5,679 nucleotides of DNA from Pseudomonadota bacterium (GTDB taxonomy: Bacteria > Pseudomonadota > Alphaproteobacteria > Rhizobiales > Xanthobacteraceae), in contig JAEWBL010000078.1 in the NCBI GenBank assembly GCA_023391175.1, positions 1 to 5,679 on the forward strand. Reading direction: 5' to 3'. Positions 1-5,359 of the stretch are shown here, piece by piece. Made by a program: the position numbers and the translations under genes. Numbering within the stretch: the stretch's first letter is position 1; every line of letters begins with the position of its first letter. The notes below the pieces were generated by a model. The model searched no databases. It was not told where the DNA came from and saw nothing but the letters and a program-made list of their open reading frames with translations.

Positions 1-1296
1 GATCGGCACCTTCGCTCCCATCACCAGCCCCGCTCCCTCGGCATGGGAAACGTAGGTGAGCTGCTTGGCAACCATGTTACCGGCATCGAGGTTGGGCACC
101 ACCAGGATTTCGGCATGGCCGGCGACGGGAGAAACGATGCCCTTGGTGCGGGCGGCGGCGACGTCTATCGCATTGTCCATGGCGAGCGGCCCGTCCACGA
201 GGCCGCCGGTGATCTGGCCACGCTCCGCCATTTTGGACAGGAGCGCCGCGTCCACGGAGGAGGGGATCTGCGGATTCACGGTCTCCACCGCCGACAGGAC
301 GCCGACCTTGGGCTGCGGGATGCCGAGGGAGATGGCGAGATCGATGGCGTTCTGCACGATGTCGATCTTGGTGGCGAGGTCGGGCTGGATGTTGATGGCG
401 GCATCCGTCACCAGCAGCGGGTGCGCGAGCCCCGGTACGTCCATGACGAAGATGTGGGTGAAGCGACGCCCCGTGCGCAGGCCGTTCTCCTTGCGCAGGG
501 CGGCGTGTAACAGTTCGTCCGTGTGCAGGTGGCCCTTCATGAGTGCGCCGGCCCGGTGCTGGGCCACGAGGTCCACCGCAAGGTTCGACGCGGCGGCATG
601 GTCGGCCACGTCCATGATCTCGACGCCGTCGAGTGTCTCGTCCGTCTCCTTCGCGGCCGCCTCGATCCTCACGCGCGAGCCGATGAGAATGGGCGTGATG
701 AGGTGATGCCGCGCCGCCAGCAGCGCGCCGCCGAGGGAGTTCGGCTCCTCCGGCGCCACCACCGCCACCGTGAGCGGCTCCAGCGTCTCGGCCCGCGCGA
801 CGAGTGCGTCGAAGTGGCGATGGCGCTCGACGAGGAGGCCGGGAATGTGCTGCTCCTCATATTCGATCTTGGTCTGCGGCGCCGTCACCACCGCCTCGCC
901 CCTGAGCAGCAGCTCTTCCGGCTCCTCCCGATGGACCGTCGTGGAAAGCACGACGTCGCCGTCGTCCCGTTTCTCGGTGAGACGCACGCGGACGACGAGA
1001 TCGTCGCCGGCCTTGGCGCGGCCAAGGAATTCGAAATTCTGGGAACGGTAGCGCGTGCCGGCGCCGGGCAGGATGTTTCCCAGCACCGCAGAGATGAGCG
1101 AGCCCACCCACATGGCCGGCGCCGTCACGTCGTCCTGCCGGCCATCCTGGTCGAGATCGTAGCCGGGCAGGTGCAGCGGATTGTGGTTGCCCGACGCGGT
1201 GGCGAACACGAACAGATCGTCCGCCGTGCAGACGCGGCGCAGTTCCGCGCTGTCGCCGACCTGAAGCTCGCTGAATGTCCTGTTCTCACGTTTCAT
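1..1296 (-). CDS. Bifunctional MaoC-like enoyl-CoA hydratase / phosphate acetyl(butyryl)transferase, C-terminus cut by window edge
   Basis: An uninterrupted frame of 432 codons runs from an ATG at 1296 to base 1 with no stop, so the C-terminus lies outside the window. Residues about 1-150 form a hot-dog (MaoC-like) domain, seen in the SGNHNPLHL active-site loop (35-43), a central helix after TAPAMWVGSLISAVLG, and the Y-x-x-Q-x-F-x-F strand near 83-90. Residues about 165-432 are a PTA/PTB acyltransferase domain, with GGLVDGPLAMDNA (364-376), SPVAGHAEILVVPNLDAGN (389-407) and a final GLVMGAKVPI. From family knowledge, such domains interconvert acyl-CoA and acyl-phosphate, and proteins of this architecture run to roughly 465-470 residues, so about 35-40 are missing. 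It lies 76 bases downstream of fabI on the same strand, probably co-transcribed. The Shine-Dalgarno is weak (GAAGG, 10 bases before ATG). The hydratase Asp position is Asn37, so hydratase activity is doubtful. The fusion identity is firm; the substrate is not. Confidence 0.9.
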   Translation of the reverse strand, partial: MKRENRTFSELQVGDSAELRRVCTADDLFVFATASGNHNPLHLPGYDLDQDGRQDDVTAPAMWVGSLISAVLGNILPGAGTRYRSQNFEFLGRAKAGDDLVVRVRLTEKRDDGDVVLSTTVHREEPEELLLRGEAVVTAPQTKIEYEEQHIPGLLVERHRHFDALVARAETLEPLTVAVVAPEEPNSLGGALLAARHHLITPILIGSRVRIEAAAKETDETLDGVEIMDVADHAAASNLAVDLVAQHRAGALMKGHLHTDELLHAALRKENGLRTGRRFTHIFVMDVPGLAHPLLVTDAAINIQPDLATKIDIVQNAIDLAISLGIPQPKVGVLSAVETVNPQIPSSVDAALLSKMAERGQITGGLVDGPLAMDNAIDVAAARTKGIVSPVAGHAEILVVPNLDAGNMVAKQLTYVSHAEGAGLVMGAKVPI

Positions 1297-1318
1297 GCTC
1301 GGGGCGCCTTCAGTGTGG

Positions 1319-1336
1319 GCCGCCCCCCGGGGCGGC
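1319..1336. repeat. GC-only inverted repeat between fabI and the hot-dog/Pta gene
   Basis: GCCGCCCC and its exact complement GGGGCGGC flank a 2-base centre in the 76-base gap between the two minus-strand genes. As RNA it would fold into a very stable stem of about 7 pairs with a 4-base loop. No T-tract follows on the minus strand, so it is not a standard intrinsic terminator. It may stabilise or partly attenuate the bicistronic message; that role is inference. Confidence 0.45.
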
Positions 1337-1372
1337 GGCGGAAGGAAATGCGGAGACGAGGGAGGCCGCGGC

Positions 1373-2137
1373 TCAGCCGATGATGCTGTAGCCGCCGTCG
1401 ATCTGGTGGACACCGCCGGTGACGTTGGCGGCCTCGCGGCTGGCGAGGAAGGCGGCGAAAGCCCCTACGTCCTCGATGGAGGCAAGGAGGTGGGTCGGCG
1501 CCCGCTCGGCGGCGGCGGTGAGAAGGTCGTCGAAATGGCCGATTCCGGAGGCGGCGCGGGTCTTCAGCGGGCCGGGCGAGAGGGCATGGACGGAGATGCG
1601 CTTCTCGCCCATTTCCGCCGCCGCGTACCGCACCACGGATTCGAGGGCGGATTTCACCGGCCCCATGATGTTGTAGTGCTCGACCACCTTCTCGGCCCCG
1701 TAGAAGGAGACGGTCATGCAGGTGCCGCCCTCGCGCATCAGCGGTTCGGCGAGGCGGATCATGCGCAGGAAGGAATGGACGGAGACGTCCATGGCCTTGG
1801 CGAAGCCCTCCGCGGAGCAATCGATCACCCGGCCGTGCAGATCCTCCTTCGGGCAGAAGGCGATGGAGTGCAAAAGGGTGTCGAGCCGGCCCCAGCGGGC
1901 CGTGATCTCGGCAAAGACCGCTTCAAGCTGGCCGGGGACGCTCACGTCGAGGGGCAGGATGATTTCGGCGCCGATGATTTCGGCGAGCGGGCGGACGTGC
2001 GCCTCGGCCCGCTCGTTGAGATAGGTGATGGCGACATCCGCCCCCTGCTCGTGCAGGGCCTTGGCGCAGCCCCAGGCGATGGACTGGTCGTTGGCCACGC
2101 CCACCACAAGAGCCCGCTGATTCTGAAGCTTGAACAT
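1373..2137 (-). CDS. fabI: FabI-type enoyl-[acyl-carrier-protein] reductase (NADH)
   Basis: This is a 254-residue short-chain dehydrogenase/reductase of the FabI class, which reduces the trans-2-enoyl thioester in the last step of each fatty acid elongation cycle in the cytosol. The nucleotide-binding start is GVANDQSIAWG (13-23), with SIAxG typical of FabI. The catalytic Tyr-x6-Lys pair is Y155 and K162 inside HYNIMGPVK, and the C-terminal segment GGVHQIDGGYSIIG is typical. The residue matching E. coli Tyr146 is Phe145, followed by Tyr146; InhA also has Phe there, so activity is expected. I start at the ATG at 2137 because GGGGAG sits six bases upstream and the family begins right there. The frame extends to 2215, but that extension has no ribosome site and non-family sequence. 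Its pairing with an acyltransferase gene suggests an accessory, specialised FabI rather than the sole essential copy; that part is inference. Confidence 0.88.
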   Translation of the reverse strand: MFKLQNQRALVVGVANDQSIAWGCAKALHEQGADVAITYLNERAEAHVRPLAEIIGAEIILPLDVSVPGQLEAVFAEITARWGRLDTLLHSIAFCPKEDLHGRVIDCSAEGFAKAMDVSVHSFLRMIRLAEPLMREGGTCMTVSFYGAEKVVEHYNIMGPVKSALESVVRYAAAEMGEKRISVHALSPGPLKTRAASGIGHFDDLLTAAAERAPTHLLASIEDVGAFAAFLASREAANVTGGVHQIDGGYSIIG

Positions 2138-2149
2138 GCGCCGCTCCCC
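2138..2149 (-). promoter_or_regulatory. Ribosome binding site deciding the fabI start
   Basis: On the minus strand GGGGAG is followed by CGGCGC and then the ATG at 2137, a six-base spacing. The alternative upstream ATG at 2215 has only an A/T-rich run before it, with no purine-rich ribosome site, which argues for the shorter 254-residue protein. Confidence 0.6.
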
Positions 2150-2219
2150 GGCGCGCGGCTTCCCGCGCGACGACTGGAAAGTTCGTTTCCGTCGCACACT
2201 AGAAGCCATTTGCATAAGT

Positions 2220-2227
2220 TTCGCGAA
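2220..2227. repeat. 8-bp palindrome TTCGCGAA in the fabI leader
   Basis: A perfect 8-base palindrome lies about 83 bases upstream of the fabI ATG and just downstream of the FNR/FixK-like site relative to fabI transcription. Such a short palindrome can occur by chance. It is recorded because it sits in a run of dyads in an AT-rich island; no regulator can be named. Confidence 0.3.
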
Positions 2228-2248
2228 GCAATCGTGTCTGAATTATAA

Positions 2249-2262
2249 TTGATGTATGTCAA
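2249..2262. promoter_or_regulatory. FNR/FixK-type binding site (TTGA-N6-TCAA)
   Basis: The site reads TTGATGTATGTCAA, matching TTGA-N6-TCAA exactly and the fuller TTGAT-N4-ATCAA with one mismatch. Proteins of the FNR/FixK/DNR family bind this core; in rhizobia FixK answers to low oxygen. It lies about 118 bases upstream of the fabI start in the only markedly AT-rich part of the window. It touches a TATAAT on either strand (2242-2247 minus, 2244-2249 plus), so it could repress a promoter there. It also lies 25 bases before a plus-strand TATAAT at 2288-2293. The match is visible; binding is inferred. Confidence 0.5.
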
Positions 2263-2285
2263 TAAGAATCCGCGCGGCCGAAGTG

Positions 2286-2310
2286 TCTATAATATGTGCC
2301 GTATTATAGA
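2286..2310. promoter_or_regulatory. 9-bp inverted repeat with TATAAT on both strands (operator/promoter candidate)
   Basis: TCTATAATA and its exact reverse complement TATTATAGA flank seven bases (TGTGCCG). Each arm contains a perfect sigma-70-like -10 box: TATAAT at 2288-2293 on plus and at 2303-2308 on minus. No good -35 lies 16-18 bases upstream of either. The element resembles an operator overlapping back-to-back promoters. It matches no operator family I can name with confidence, including the Pho box, the Irr box and the alphaproteobacterial LexA site. Confidence 0.5.
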
Positions 2311-2325
2311 TGCTGTATTTAGACG

Positions 2326-2340
2326 CCTTTTGTTCAAAGG
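2326..2340. repeat. Small hairpin-forming inverted repeat CCTTT-N5-AAAGG
   Basis: CCTTT and AAAGG flank TGTTC, forming a 5-bp stem with a 5-base loop. It is the third dyad in the stretch upstream of fabI. There is no T-run after it on either strand, so it is not called a terminator. Confidence 0.25.
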
Positions 2341-2625
2341 GCGCAGCCACGCATCCGGGATTTCCGCCGCGAACCCCTCGGTGGGGGCGAAGTGAGGTCC
2401 TAAAAAATGCCTTTACCGGGGGCTGCTCAAGCTACCTTCGCCGAGAAGGCCAAATCCGTGGTGGAAATAACGTGAAAGCGCGCCATGTGGAATTTCTGCC
2501 CGATCGTCCCCGCCTGAAGCGAGCACGAGGCTGACCGGAGCATTGACCACAAGCCTTGCGCTGCGGGCCACACAACGAACGAGCTTACGTCTCGTGCGGC
2601 GCCGGATGCGGCTCTGCTGCGATAG

Positions 2626-2643
2626 TTGTCCCATATTGGACAA
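2626..2643. promoter_or_regulatory. Inverted repeat TTGTCC-N6-GGACAA, operator-like
   Basis: A perfect 6-bp dyad is separated by six bases (CATATT), the size and symmetry expected for a dimeric repressor site. It lies in geneless DNA 107 bases from the 3' end of the tRNA. I cannot assign it to a regulator family, and no start codon with a good ribosome site lies next to it. Confidence 0.35.
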
Positions 2644-2650
2644 TGTCGCG

Positions 2651-2677
2651 GCGGGTCTCCCGCAAACAGGAGCCCGC
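2651..2677. other. GC-rich hairpin downstream of tRNA-Glu
   Basis: GCGGG-T-CTCC pairs with GGAG-CCCGC, giving a 9-bp stem with one bulged base and an 8-base loop. It lies about 73 bases past the 3' end of the tRNA on the minus strand. No T-tract follows in that direction (CGCGACATTG), and only ATTTCCCC lies beyond it on plus. It may mark a transcript end or a processing point, but is not a canonical intrinsic terminator. Confidence 0.3.
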
Positions 2678-2749
2678 TGGATCCATTTCCCCATAAACGT
2701 GCCCCGCGTGTGTATCACGGTGGGTAAGTCATTGGAGTTGAGTGGATAA

Positions 2750-2825
2750 TGGCGCACCCAAGGGGACTCGAACCCCTGTTTTCGCCGTGAGAGGGCGACG
2801 TCCTAGACCGCTAGACGATGGGAGC
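2750..2825 (-). tRNA. tRNA-Glu (anticodon CTC), CCA end encoded
   Basis: The 76-base minus-strand sequence folds as a cloverleaf. The acceptor stem is GCTCCCA/TGGGTGC, the D arm starts GTCTAGCGGT, and the anticodon stem TCGCC/GGCGA is perfect with loop CTCTCAC (anticodon CTC, reading GAG). The T arm AGGGG-TTCGAGT-CCCCT is perfect, with discriminator G and an encoded CCA at 2750-2752. The acceptor stem has a U3-U70 mismatch where relatives have a Watson-Crick pair. The 5' end lies 44 bases after the yggS stop codon, and a separate promoter can be seen. A tRNA-Glu(TTC) elsewhere in the genome could also read GAG, so this copy may tolerate some change. Type and anticodon are secure; charging efficiency is not known. 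Confidence 0.95.
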
Positions 2826-2844
2826 ATCTCGCGAGGAGGAGGGC

Positions 2845-2873
2845 TCTATAGCGGCGAATGCGGGGGACTTCAA
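2845..2873 (-). promoter_or_regulatory. Sigma-70-type promoter for tRNA-Glu, overlapping the yggS stop codon
   Basis: On the minus strand TTGAAG (2873-2868) and TATAGA (2850-2845) are separated by exactly 17 bases, with a start expected near 2838, about a dozen bases before the tRNA 5' end. The TGA stop of yggS (2872-2870) lies inside the -35 box. The fit is four of six bases at each hexamer with ideal spacing and position. Read-through from yggS may add to transcription. Confidence 0.55.
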
Positions 2874-3568
2874 GCCTTCTCCGGCGTGGGACGGTGGCCG
2901 AAGATGGCGCTGCCGATCCGCACGTGGGTGGCGCCCTGGCGGATGGCGGCGGAAAAGTCGGCGCTCATGCCCATGGAAAGGCCCGAAATGCCGTTGCGGG
3001 CAGCGATTTCGGCGAGGAGGGCGAAGTGCGGGTCGGGCACGTCCTCGGCGGGCGGAATGCACATCAGTCCGGCGATCTCAAGCCTGTGGATATCCCGGCA
3101 TTGGGCGATGAAGGCATCGGCATCTTCCGGCAACACGCCCGCCTTCTGCGGCTCGGCACCGGTGTTGATCTGCACGAACAGCCGCGGCCGACGGTTCTGG
3201 CGCGACATTTCTTCCGCCAATGCGGCGGCGATCTTCGGGCGGTCGACAGTATGGATGACGTCGAACAGGGCGACCGCTTCCCGCGCCTTGTTGGACTGGA
3301 GCGGGCCGATGAGGTGGAGTTCCGCATCGGGGTAGTCCTGCCTGAGGTCGGGCCATTTGTCCCGCGCCTCCTGCACCCGGTTCTCGCCGAACACCCTCTG
3401 GCCGGCGTCGAGCACCGGCCGGATGTCCTCCGCCGGAAAGGTCTTGGACACGGCGACCAGTGTCACCTGATCGGTCGGACGGCCGCATTCCGCGCAGCTC
3501 TCGGCGATCTCGCGGCGCACCGCCGCAAGCCGGACTGCGCTTTCCGGCGCCCTTCCGCCGTCGTTCAT
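2870..3568 (-). CDS. yggS: YggS/PROSC family pyridoxal phosphate homeostasis protein
   Basis: The 232-residue cytosolic protein is a single-domain TIM-barrel PLP binder of the YggS (PLPBP) family, about the usual length. The PLP-binding lysine is K42 in VTLVAVSKT. Other family blocks follow in order: FGENRVQEA (60-68), HLIGPLQSNK (85-94), VQINTGAEPQKAG (132-144), GLMCIPP (167-173), LSMGMSADF (197-205) and GATHVRIGSAIFG (212-224). Family members carry PLP without known catalysis and help keep PLP and amino-acid pools balanced. The ATG at 3568 is chosen because GGGAG sits seven bases upstream; a TTG in frame at 3637 adds only non-family sequence. The gene is divergent from the cyclase gene across 136 bases and is followed by tRNA-Glu. 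All expected motifs are intact. Confidence 0.95.
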   Translation of the reverse strand: MNDGGRAPESAVRLAAVRREIAESCAECGRPTDQVTLVAVSKTFPAEDIRPVLDAGQRVFGENRVQEARDKWPDLRQDYPDAELHLIGPLQSNKAREAVALFDVIHTVDRPKIAAALAEEMSRQNRRPRLFVQINTGAEPQKAGVLPEDADAFIAQCRDIHRLEIAGLMCIPPAEDVPDPHFALLAEIAARNGISGLSMGMSADFSAAIRQGATHVRIGSAIFGHRPTPEKA

Positions 3569-3689
3569 GTTCCTGCTCCCGCCTTTGCGCCGGCCCTGTG
3601 CCCGCAGACGAGGACATGAACCGATCTCCCCTTCCAATCAAGAAGCGGGTAGAAGGAGACGGCGGCTCGGCTCAAGTTCCCGGGCGGCA

Positions 3690-3698
3690 GGGGGGCGG
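3690..3698 (+). promoter_or_regulatory. Ribosome binding site setting the cyclase start
   Basis: AGGGGGGCG lies six bases before the ATG at 3705. The next in-frame ATG downstream is beyond the start of the first membrane helix, so 3705 is the only start that gives a short basic cytoplasmic tail followed by a complete helix. Confidence 0.5.
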
Positions 3699-3704
3699 GC
3701 CGGC

Positions 3705-5333
3705 ATGGTCGAGCGTATCGGGGGAGACGGCGGCGCCGCGCCCGGACGGCGTTCGAGCCTGCGTCTGCGCGTGCTGTTCCTGGTCTGCCTCGTTGCCGTG
3801 CCCTTGTCGGTCGAGCGGATGCTTGCCCTGATGGCCGAGCGCCAGGATCAGGTTGCCGCCCTTGAGGAGGACGTGCGCGGCTTCGCCCGCAGCGCCAAGC
3901 TGGCGCAGCTTGAAGGCATCGCCCGGGCGCTGACCACGCTGGAAGTCGTATCCCGCACGGCCGACCGGCTGATGGAGGATCCGACCGCCTGCAATCGCTA
4001 CCTCTCCCGGCTCGCGGACGAGGTTGCCGGCATCCAGGGCGTCTTCGTCGCTGATGCGGCGGGCATCGTCCGTTGCGCCCACGCCCCCCTCGCGCTCGGC
4101 GTGAACATCGCCGAGCGGGACTATTTCCAGGAGGCCATCGCCTCGGAGGGGTCAATGATGACCGGGATGTTCGTCTCGCGGGTGAGCGGGCGCAATTCGG
4201 TCTTCCTGATGCGGGCGGAGCGCGGGCCCGGCGGCGCGGTGCGTGCCGTGACCGGCGTGGTGCTCGACCTCCAATGGCTGTCGAGGATCGCGGCCGGAAG
4301 CGCCGTGGAACTGGGCGTGGTGGTCGATCTCATCGGCATCAACGGTACCGTGCTGGTGCGCTACCCAACCATGCCGGACATCGTCGAGCACAGCTTTCCC
4401 GATCACCCCCTGACGCGCGCGGTGAGAGGGGAAGCGGCCGGCATCGTCAGGGTGCCCGGCTACGACGGCAAGGAGCGCATCTTCGCGTTCGAAAGCTTCG
4501 GTCCCCTGCCCATCAGCATCGCCGTGGGTATCGAGACGGCGAAGGCGGTGGGGCCGATCGACAGCAAGGTCCGCTCGACGGCGCTGGCGTATTTCGTCGC
4601 GCTGGCCTGTTTCCTGCTGCTAGCCTGGGTTGCGGAGGAGCGGATCGTGATCGCGCCCATCGCCCGCCTCACGCGGGCTGTCGCGGCGGTGGGGCGCGGC
4701 GAGGCGGACCATGTGAAGGACATGGGCGTCGCGGAATTTGCCCCCCTGGTCAATGCCTTCAACGAGATGGCGCGGCGCCTGTCCCAGCGCAACAACGAAC
4801 TGCGGACCATGAACGGGCGCCTCGCCTCGCTGGCGCGGACGGATGGACTCACCGGACTCGCCAACCGCCGCACCTTCGACGTGCAGTTCTCGCAGGATTG
4901 GGTGCGGGCGCGCGGCGAGGGGATGCCGCTCACGCTGGTGATGCTGGACGTGGACCACTTCAAGGCCTTCAACGATACCCGCGGCCACCTCCAGGGGGAC
5001 GAGGCGCTGCGGGCGGTATCGCGGATGCTGTCGGCGGCGGCGGCCGGCACCTCGCATCTCGTGGCGCGCTATGGTGGCGAGGAGTTCGTCGTGCTCATGT
5101 CGGGCGCCGACGTCGTCGCCGGCGTCTCCTTCGCCGAGGACGTGCGGCGTCTCCTCGCCGAACTTGCCATCGAGCATCCCGCCGCCCCGCGGCGGCGAGT
5201 GACGGCCAGCTTCGGCGTCGCCTCGGTGGTGCCGACGGCGGAGGGGAGCCCGGACGCCCTGATCGCCGCCGCAGATGCAGCGCTCTACGAGGCGAAGCGC
5301 GCCGGCCGCGACCGGGTGATCGCCCACGGTTGA
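3705..5333 (+). CDS. Membrane-bound Cache-HAMP-GGDEF diguanylate cyclase
   Basis: The 542-residue protein starts with a basic segment (RRSSLRLR) and a membrane helix at about 22-42. A periplasmic Cache-like sensor follows (about 43-290, with FVADAAGIVRC and ERDYFQEA). A second membrane helix at about 293-310 leads to a HAMP segment (about 311-362) and a GGDEF domain (about 378-542). The cyclase makes cyclic di-GMP from two GTP. DGLTGLANRR (380-389), D415 in LDVDHFK, ND at 423-424, GH at 427-428 and GGEEF (457-461) are intact, so activity is expected. The inhibitory RxxD site ahead of GGEEF is GTSH. There is no EAL domain. I start at the ATG at 3705, preceded by a G-rich ribosome site; the frame opens at 3567, but that stretch is arginine-rich and antisense to the yggS leader. 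The ligand cannot be told from sequence. The gene converges with the peptidase gene, 26 bases apart. Confidence 0.93.
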   Translation: MVERIGGDGGAAPGRRSSLRLRVLFLVCLVAVPLSVERMLALMAERQDQVAALEEDVRGFARSAKLAQLEGIARALTTLEVVSRTADRLMEDPTACNRYLSRLADEVAGIQGVFVADAAGIVRCAHAPLALGVNIAERDYFQEAIASEGSMMTGMFVSRVSGRNSVFLMRAERGPGGAVRAVTGVVLDLQWLSRIAAGSAVELGVVVDLIGINGTVLVRYPTMPDIVEHSFPDHPLTRAVRGEAAGIVRVPGYDGKERIFAFESFGPLPISIAVGIETAKAVGPIDSKVRSTALAYFVALACFLLLAWVAEERIVIAPIARLTRAVAAVGRGEADHVKDMGVAEFAPLVNAFNEMARRLSQRNNELRTMNGRLASLARTDGLTGLANRRTFDVQFSQDWVRARGEGMPLTLVMLDVDHFKAFNDTRGHLQGDEALRAVSRMLSAAAAGTSHLVARYGGEEFVVLMSGADVVAGVSFAEDVRRLLAELAIEHPAAPRRRVTASFGVASVVPTAEGSPDALIAAADAALYEAKRAGRDRVIAHG

Positions 5334-5359
5334 TGCGCGGATGGCCGATGCGGGAGCCT

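Larger units (their letters stand above)
2341..2749. other. Non-coding stretch between the fabI promoter region and tRNA-Glu
   Basis: No convincing gene is present here. Open frames exist on both strands (74 and 68 codons on plus, 114 on minus), but they lack ribosome sites. The plus 68-codon frame begins only with TTG, the minus frame overlaps the 3' end of the tRNA, and third codon positions do not show the strong G/C preference of the real genes. Visible structure consists of a small CCCC/GGGG hairpin (2374-2386), a run of six A at 2402-2407, a TTGTCC/GGACAA inverted repeat (2626-2643) and a GC-rich hairpin (2651-2677). The stretch could hold a small RNA, but I cannot assign it to a known family. 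Confidence 0.5.

Noticed and set aside
523..2248. Long plus-strand open frames (286 and 317 codons) opposite the hot-dog/Pta and fabI genes
   Set aside because: They are antisense shadows of genes with intact family motifs; high GC keeps stop codons rare in the opposite frames, and their proteins are low-complexity Gly/Arg/His/Asp-rich with no recognisable domain.
2238..2262. Minus-strand TTGACA at 2262-2257 as a -35 for the TATAAT at 2247-2242
   Set aside because: Spacing is only nine bases, far below the 16-18 needed; the hexamer is better read as part of the FNR/FixK-like dyad.
2402..2450. T-run on the minus strand (six T) preceded by a possible GCCTT/AAGGC stem, considered as an intrinsic terminator
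   Set aside because: The immediately adjacent stem is only 3 bp, and the 5-bp alternative needs a large loop; too weak to call.
2310..2534. 74-codon plus-strand frame beginning with ATG just at the end of the 9-bp dyad
   Set aside because: No ribosome site, no recognisable motif, and third codon positions lack the strong G/C bias of neighbouring genes.
2413..2757. 114-codon minus-strand frame
   Set aside because: It begins inside the tRNA 3' end, has no good ribosome site and has non-gene-like codon use.
2370..2777. CGAACCCCT occurs at 2370-2378 and again in the tRNA T arm at 2769-2777, considered as an attachment-site repeat from an integrated element
   Set aside because: Only nine bases match, there is no integrase gene or other mobile gene nearby, and a chance repeat of this length is plausible in GC-rich DNA.
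3566..3569. The palindrome CATG gives yggS its ATG on minus and an ATG on plus that opens the cyclase frame
   Set aside because: The plus-strand extension from 3567 to 3704 is arginine-rich, lacks a ribosome site and would hide the basic tail plus membrane helix arrangement, so the shared start is likely coincidence.
5334..5359. Shared bidirectional terminator between the converging cyclase and peptidase genes
   Set aside because: Only 3-bp stems can be formed in the 26 bases and no T-tract is present on either strand.
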